DNA from: a virus
Direction: 5' to 3' (one strand)
Virus record (IMG/VR): IMGVR_UViG_3300042900_000355
Span: 1 to 58,887 of that record
Length of the DNA: 58,887 nt
Part shown: piece by piece, positions 54,811 through 58,887 of the stretch
Layout: each line of letters begins with the position of its first letter
Position numbering within the stretch: position 1 is the stretch's first letter
Translations under genes and position numbers: made by a program
The notes under the pieces: model-generated
What the model was told of the DNA's origin: nothing
The model's database searches: none
The model's input: only the letters and a program-made list of their open reading frames with translations

Positions 54811-57079
54811 TGTCCACCACTATGATTCCATCAGCGTTTACACTGGCCACAACTTCCACCGGGATGTCTGCTTGAACATCAAACACAATTTCGTCCGCCA
54901 CAACATCAGCAGTGATTGAGCAATCACGCAAGCGATCAAACAAGATCCGCTTGCTCAGTGGCACACGAATCAACTCGTCAATCTTGCGCGAGAGTGGTCG
55001 CGCACCCATCTTCGAATCGTAGCCTTTGTCAGCAAGTGTGTCAACGGCTGATTCGGATAGATTGAGGCGTATACCTTTTGCAAGCAAACTCGTTTTGAGT
55101 TCATCCACAAACTTGACCACAACTTTCTTAATGGCCAGGGTGTCCAGCTTGGCAAACTTGACAATTTGATCGATCCTGTTGCGCAGTTCAGGCCTAAAGA
55201 ATTCTTTGAGGGCTCGGTCATCTTCGCCAGTCTTTTCAAAACTGCCAAAGCCAATGTTATTTGCTTCCGAATCTCGTGCTCCTAAGTTTGAAGTCATGAT
55301 GATGATAGTGTTCTTTAGATCCACACTCTTGCCGTTAGCACCTGTAATCTTGCCTTCGTCCAACATCTGCAACATGATGTTTACCACATCAGGGTGTGCT
55401 TTTTCAATTTCGTCAAACAACAACACAGCAAACGGGCTCTTGCTGATGTCACTGATCAGCTTGCCACCACTCACATTAGAATCATCAAAGCCCACATAGC
55501 CTGGGGGAGCACCAATCAAACTTGATACTGTGTGACGTTCTTGATATTCACTCATGTCATATTTCAGCAGTTTCATGTCTAGGTTATCTGCCAACAGTCG
55601 AGCCAGTTCTGTTTTACCGGTACCAGTTGGGCCCAGGAACAAGAAACTTGCAATGGGCTTTTTGTCTTGTCCAATGCCCGAGAAGTTGATGTACACACGC
55701 TCTAACACCGAATCTACTGCGGCGTCTTGACCATACAGCCGTTGTTTGATGTTTGAATCCAGTTCCACAATCTTTGCTGAACGTTCATTCTGCAAGCGAT
55801 CCATGGGTACAGAAGTCACACGCGATACCTGTGCCATGATTTGATCTCTAGTGACTTTCACAGTGCCGGCATCTTTCACACGCTCTCTAGCACAGGCAGC
55901 ATCCAACAGGTCAATGGCTTTGTCCGGATTCTTCCGGTCATGAATGTATCTGTTGCCAAACTCCACAGCACTCATGATAGCATCAGTTTCAATCAGCACA
56001 TTGTGAAACGTTTCCAGCCGGGGACTCAAGCCAATAAGAATCTGCTCCGTGGTCGCAGTATCCGGTTCATCAATACTCAAACGATAGAATCTGCGCATGA
56101 GTGCGCGATCTTTCTCAAATGATTCATAGTATTCTTCCCAAGTGGTTGATCCAATAACTTTCAAACTGCCCTTGGTAATAGCAGGCTTCAGCATGTTGGC
56201 AAAGTCTAGCGAACTGTTTGAACCTGATCCAGCACCACGCATGGTGTGTGCTTCGTCAATGAACAAGATACATTTTTTCTTGGCTTCCAGTGCTGCAATC
56301 ACTGCCTTGAACTTTTCTTCAAACTCGCCGCGATACTTGGACCCTGCTAACAGTGTGCCAATCTCCAGACTCCATACTTCATGATCCTTCAAGAACTCAG
56401 GCACATTACCGGCTATGAGTTCTTGTGCCAGTCCATCTACAATACAAGTCTTGCCCACACCTGGATCGCCAACCATCAGCACGTTTGATTTGAATCTACG
56501 AGCCAACACAGCAATCATTTCTGCCAGTTCTTCTCGACGGCCAATCAAGGGCTCCAACTGATTGTTTCGCGCACTGTCTGTTAGATTGGTACAGTACTCT
56601 GTTAAGATTTCTGTGGCCTGTTTGTCAGTCATTTTGACGTCTTGTCGATTGTAGCTGGACTCCCAGTGTTTTACAAACTCTGTCTTTTTCACGCCATACT
56701 TGAGAAAGAAGTAGTGTGCATGACTGTTGGTTTCGGCCATGATTGATAGGTACAAGTCAATAGTGGTCATTGCTCGCCGCCCTGTAAACATCACCTGCAC
56801 ATTGGCCCTGTTGAATATGCGTTCAATGGTCTGTGTTTTCTTTGGCTGATAGTCTTCTGTTTTTGTGATACTGCGCAGACTGCTCAAGTAGCTCACAATT
56901 TCTTGTTCCATTTGTGAGACTTCCACACCAAATCGATCCAAGCACTTGCGGAATGGATCGTACTGAATCAGTGCCAGCAATAAATGCTCTGTGATCACAA
57001 ACTCATGTTTCTCAACACGAGCAATGCTCACTGCTTGTTCAATGATGTGTTCAATTTCGGGATTTTGTTGCATTGGCAT
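54800..57079 (-). CDS. ClpA-like AAA+ unfoldase (Hsp100)
   Basis: 759 aa with the Hsp100 layout: an N-terminal repeat domain (ITEHLLLALIQYDPFRKCL), AAA-1 with GDPGVGKT (204-211) and LFIDEAHT, and AAA-2 with FLFLGPTGTGKTELAR (about 482) and LLFDEIEKAHPDV. There is no ClpB-type middle coiled coil between the AAA modules, so it is ClpA/C-like. NNIGFG occupies the position of the IGL/IGF ClpP-binding loop, so it could recruit host ClpP. Promoter at 57097-57125. DnaJ follows upstream in the same orientation. Confidence 0.88.
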   Translation of the reverse strand: MPMQQNPEIEHIIEQAVSIARVEKHEFVITEHLLLALIQYDPFRKCLDRFGVEVSQMEQEIVSYLSSLRSITKTEDYQPKKTQTIERIFNRANVQVMFTGRRAMTTIDLYLSIMAETNSHAHYFFLKYGVKKTEFVKHWESSYNRQDVKMTDKQATEILTEYCTNLTDSARNNQLEPLIGRREELAEMIAVLARRFKSNVLMVGDPGVGKTCIVDGLAQELIAGNVPEFLKDHEVWSLEIGTLLAGSKYRGEFEEKFKAVIAALEAKKKCILFIDEAHTMRGAGSGSNSSLDFANMLKPAITKGSLKVIGSTTWEEYYESFEKDRALMRRFYRLSIDEPDTATTEQILIGLSPRLETFHNVLIETDAIMSAVEFGNRYIHDRKNPDKAIDLLDAACARERVKDAGTVKVTRDQIMAQVSRVTSVPMDRLQNERSAKIVELDSNIKQRLYGQDAAVDSVLERVYINFSGIGQDKKPIASFLFLGPTGTGKTELARLLADNLDMKLLKYDMSEYQERHTVSSLIGAPPGYVGFDDSNVSGGKLISDISKSPFAVLLFDEIEKAHPDVVNIMLQMLDEGKITGANGKSVDLKNTIIIMTSNLGARDSEANNIGFGSFEKTGEDDRALKEFFRPELRNRIDQIVKFAKLDTLAIKKVVVKFVDELKTSLLAKGIRLNLSESAVDTLADKGYDSKMGARPLSRKIDELIRVPLSKRILFDRLRDCSITADVVADEIVFDVQADIPVEVVASVNADGIIVVDNEK

Positions 57080-57096
57080 CCTTGGTAGTTTTAGTT

Positions 57097-57125
57097 ATTA
57101 TACTGCAATTTCAAACAGCATGCAA
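57097..57125 (-). promoter_or_regulatory. Sigma70-type promoter for the ClpA-like gene
   Basis: On the minus strand, TTGCAT, 17 bp, TATAAT, 18 bases before the ATG at 57079. Confidence 0.82.
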
Positions 57126-57135
57126 GTGTGTTTGG

Positions 57136-57143
57136 TATTTATT
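57136..57143 (-). promoter_or_regulatory. NATAAATA late-promoter-like motif
   Basis: AATAAATACC on the minus strand, overlapping the DnaJ stop codon and about 57 bases upstream of the ClpA-like ATG. It pairs with the sigma70 promoter just downstream. Confidence 0.45.
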
Positions 57144-57924
57144 CACGGTATTTTTCAATAGCTTCCAGCAATTCGGGGCGAATGGTTTTGGGTATTGTGG
57201 GCATCACACGAATCATGAGATCACCAGTGTTGCCTGATCGATCACGCAGACCATGTCCACGCAATCTTATGAGTGTTTTGGGCTGTGTTCCAGCCGGCAT
57301 CACAGTGGTCAATGCAGATCCGGTAAGTGTTCGCACAGTAATATCTGATCCCAAGATCATGCTCCAGATATCTGCTGTGACATCAGTCACAAGATCCAGA
57401 CCATTACGTTGCCATATGGGATCTGGATGCACTCTAAACTGTATGACCAAATCTCCGCCACCAGGTGCTAGACCCTGATACTGCACGTTGTCACCATCAT
57501 TGATACCAAGTGGTATTTCCACTTCGATGGTGCTTTGTCCGTGCGGTGTGCCCACTGCTACTGGTCGAGTACCACCTTGTGCCACATCGGTCATGCGGAT
57601 CCATAACGTCATTCTGGTGTGCGATTGCTGTCTACGTGGTTGTTGTCCGAATGGTGATTGGCCACCAAACATGCTTGAAAAGATATCATTCATGTTGAAG
57701 TGTGCGCCACCAGGCATGCCAGAAAACTGAGGGCGTGGATTGTCGTAGTCAGCTCGTTTCACAGCATCGCCTAGGGTGTCATAGGCTGCTTGTATCTCTT
57801 GAAACTTTTGGGTATTGCCACCTTTGTCAGGATGATGCTGTGAGGCCAACTTGCGAAAGGCTCGTTTGATTTCGTCCGGGGTGGCAGTTTTAGCAACGCC
57901 TAATGTGGCATAATGATCAGACAT
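57139..57924 (-). CDS. DnaJ/CbpA-type co-chaperone
   Basis: 261 aa: J-domain (about 4-62) with HPD at 31-33, a Gly/Phe/Met-rich linker (NMNDIFSSMFGGQSPFG), and a C-terminal substrate-binding domain (VEVPLGINDGDNVQ-like; RLRGHGLRDRSGNTGD). The zinc-finger region of DnaJ is absent, so it is CbpA-type. It would stimulate host DnaK, with the ClpA-like ATPase downstream. Strong promoter at 57933-57961. Confidence 0.88.
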   Translation of the reverse strand: MSDHYATLGVAKTATPDEIKRAFRKLASQHHPDKGGNTQKFQEIQAAYDTLGDAVKRADYDNPRPQFSGMPGGAHFNMNDIFSSMFGGQSPFGQQPRRQQSHTRMTLWIRMTDVAQGGTRPVAVGTPHGQSTIEVEIPLGINDGDNVQYQGLAPGGGDLVIQFRVHPDPIWQRNGLDLVTDVTADIWSMILGSDITVRTLTGSALTTVMPAGTQPKTLIRLRGHGLRDRSGNTGDLMIRVMPTIPKTIRPELLEAIEKYRE

Positions 57925-57932
57925 AGCTAGTA

Positions 57933-57961
57933 ATTATACTATGTCTGCTCAAGGTTGTCAA
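57933..57961 (-). promoter_or_regulatory. Consensus sigma70-type promoter for dnaJ
   Basis: On the minus strand, TTGACA, 17 bp, TATAAT, about nine bases before the ATG at 57924, giving a very short leader. Confidence 0.9.
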
Positions 57962-57962
57962 T

Positions 57963-58037
57963 TCAGTGTTTGTTGTAATAGTCCCAGCACCAAATCCCAA
58001 AACCCACTGCACACACAAAAAACAGTATCCATTCCAT
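57963..58037 (-). CDS. Membrane microprotein, 24 aa
   Basis: ATG 58037 overlaps the stop of the secreted 68-aa gene as TAATG, and the frame ends at 57963, adjacent to the dnaJ promoter. The product MEWILFFVCAVGFGIW continues to CWDYYNKH, one membrane span with a Trp/Tyr-rich face. I recall similar tiny WCWD.Y proteins in other phages. Possible lysis or membrane role (inference). Confidence 0.6.
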   Translation of the reverse strand: MEWILFFVCAVGFGIWCWDYYNKH

Positions 58038-58243
58038 TATTTCTTCTCAGGAACTTTTTCGCCGTCTAGCTTTTTGTGCTGTTTGATTTCTTTACAGTTC
58101 TGTTTGACTTTGCCGTTTTTGTCCTTGACTTCTTTGCCTTCTTTGTCCTTGACATCCACGCATACTCGTTTGGTTTCTTTTGGCTCGTCAGCTACAGCTG
58201 GCAAGCAAAGAATCAATCCTGCTACAAATATAACATTTTTCAT
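58037..58243 (-). CDS. Secreted small protein, 68 aa
   Basis: N-terminal signal peptide MKNVIFVAGLILCLPAVA, then an acidic/Lys-rich mature part with two cysteines (RVCVDV and QNCKEIK) and a Lys-rich end. A periplasmic location is predicted. It lies between the holin and a membrane microprotein, so a lysis role is conceivable. No family function known. Confidence 0.75.
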   Translation of the reverse strand: MKNVIFVAGLILCLPAVADEPKETKRVCVDVKDKEGKEVKDKNGKVKQNCKEIKQHKKLDGEKVPEKK

Positions 58244-58244
58244 T

Positions 58245-58784
58245 TTATCTCTCCGGAAAATCTGTAATAACTGGGGGTGCTTTTTTGCCGCCCCATCCTG
58301 CGGTCACATCTGCTGTGGAGGTTCCCATGCCGCTGGCAACGCCCAAGGGTTGTGATCCCCATGAGTTGGTGACTGGGGCATGGGAGCCGAAACTTTGGGT
58401 AATTGTTGTGGCCACTGGTGCACCAAAGTTACTGGGCTGTTGTCCCACTGCTGGCGGCGGCGTATATGTTGTACCCACATTTGGTGGTAAGGTGATTCCG
58501 CCATTGTTTGCTCCTGCTAGTTTTTCTTGTGTGCGACCATATGCTGCCAAGCCAAGCACAGCACCCATGCTAATATGGAATAGGCCTGCACCTTGTAGTG
58601 TTAGTGGTTGCCATTGCACATTCACTCCGCCGTGGAACATTGCTTGTGTCAGGCTCCACAGCACTGGTGCAACCACAAAGTCAAATATACACACACCCAT
58701 GTACATCCAGCCCATCATTGGACGCCATTTAGAGTTCATCCAATCTTCTTTTTTCTTTTCTGACTCTGACATTTTTTCAGCCAT
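58245..58784 (-). CDS. Holin of the 3TM type
   Basis: 179 aa. KWRPMMGWMYMGVCIFDFVV and a second hydrophobic span with LTLQGAGLFHISMGAVLGLA form the 3TM holin pattern common in aquatic phages (KWRP...GWMYM). The C-terminal 80 residues are a Pro/Gly/Ser-rich tail. Forms holes in the inner membrane to trigger lysis. The ATG has GAGG and follows TAAATACAG. Confidence 0.82.
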   Translation of the reverse strand: MAEKMSESEKKKEDWMNSKWRPMMGWMYMGVCIFDFVVAPVLWSLTQAMFHGGVNVQWQPLTLQGAGLFHISMGAVLGLAAYGRTQEKLAGANNGGITLPPNVGTTYTPPPAVGQQPSNFGAPVATTITQSFGSHAPVTNSWGSQPLGVASGMGTSTADVTAGWGGKKAPPVITDFPER

Positions 58785-58802
58785 GATTTTTCCTCGATAC
58801 TG

Positions 58803-58808
58803 TATTTA
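58803..58808 (-). promoter_or_regulatory. TAAATA late-promoter-like motif
   Basis: GTTAAATACAGTATC, 18 bases before the holin ATG, with GAGG between. It shares the TAAATACAGT extension with 49936 and 53125, suggesting a common motif wider than TAAATA. Confidence 0.5.
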
Positions 58809-58825
58809 ACGGATCTTGACGCTAG

Positions 58826-58842
58826 ATTAACCAGTGGTTAAT
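58826..58842. repeat. Short palindrome upstream of the holin
   Basis: ATTAACC-AGT-GGTTAAT, a perfect 7-bp stem, about 45 bases before the holin start. It could be an operator. The remaining bases to 58887 show no other feature. Confidence 0.5.
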
Positions 58843-58887
58843 TGGGTGTTTATTGACCGACGGAGTAACTGATTATGGAAATGTTAT

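Noticed and set aside
58285-58809. 174-aa open frame opposite the holin
   Set aside because: Proline/glycine-rich mirror of the holin tail; the holin frame has family motifs and a Shine-Dalgarno.
1-58887. CRISPR array, insertion sequence, integrase or attachment sites
   Set aside because: No spaced direct-repeat array, transposase, recombinase or tRNA-derived core was seen.

Overview
The window is a contiguous piece of a tailed double-stranded DNA phage genome with T4-like replication and late-transcription hallmarks. It carries a family B DNA polymerase (gp43-like), a gp45-like sliding clamp, a 5'-3' exonuclease/RNase H, a DsbA-like small protein, nine sigma70-type promoters that all have 17-bp spacers, and many TAAATA/NATAAATA late-promoter-like motifs. 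Genes are packed with ATGA or TAATG overlaps. I saw no tRNA, rRNA, CRISPR array or insertion sequence. No gene-free stretch exceeds about 140 bases. Several conserved protein modules match my recollection of uncultured freshwater phage sequences, so an aquatic bacterial host is likely. This is inference; the host cannot be read from the window.

Layout. 1-3.5 kb: small, probably early genes on the minus strand (polynucleotide kinase domain, GIY-YIG nuclease, a family of small proteins ending in FGVEE). 3.6-6.3 kb: a plus-strand island (glycosyltransferase-like protein and an asparagine-synthetase homologue). 6.2-17.5 kb, minus: radical SAM proteins, 2OG-oxygenase-like protein, MazG, RNase H, cytidylyltransferase, DUF2061, QueE, methyltransferase, GT2 and a B12-binding radical SAM protein. 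17.5-23.1 kb, minus: YhhQ, QueD, FkbM methyltransferase, HIT protein, PP-loop ATPase, PLP aminotransferase, FolE. 23.1-34.5 kb, minus: mini-DegT, GalE, GT-B glycosyltransferase, DpdA, permuted radical SAM, clamp, methyltransferase-like protein, DNA polymerase, DsbA-like protein. 34.6-36.6 kb, minus: Dps-like and virion-type small proteins. 36.7-39.7 kb: a second plus-strand island (radical SAM plus two glycosyltransferase-like genes). 39.7-53.1 kb, minus: SGNH, PIG-L, GNAT, large modular proteins of 709 and 1709 aa, GT2, radical SAM, nucleotidyltransferase/Cys-rich fusion. 53.1-58.9 kb, minus: virion-type small proteins, ClpA-like ATPase, DnaJ, a secreted peptide and a holin.

How the genes work together. 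FolE, QueD, QueE, the YhhQ transporter and DpdA make up most of a 7-deazaguanine DNA-modification pathway spread over four transcription units. QueC is not seen in the window. DpdA is co-transcribed with the sliding clamp, a GT-B glycosyltransferase, GalE and a short DegT protein.

The most unusual feature is a set of late proteins between about 34.6 and 53.1 kb. Their N-termini resemble the T4 capsid-targeting sequence (M-x3-acidic-hydrophobic-x-E). Motifs like those cut by the T4 prohead protease ([LIVM]-x-E followed by a small residue) recur at their domain boundaries. The 1709-aa member strings together nucleotidyltransferase, zincin, amidoligase, five small repeats, deaminase and papain-like domains. 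I propose that these are capsid-packaged, protease-processed polyproteins delivered with the DNA. This is a hypothesis drawn from sequence patterns only.
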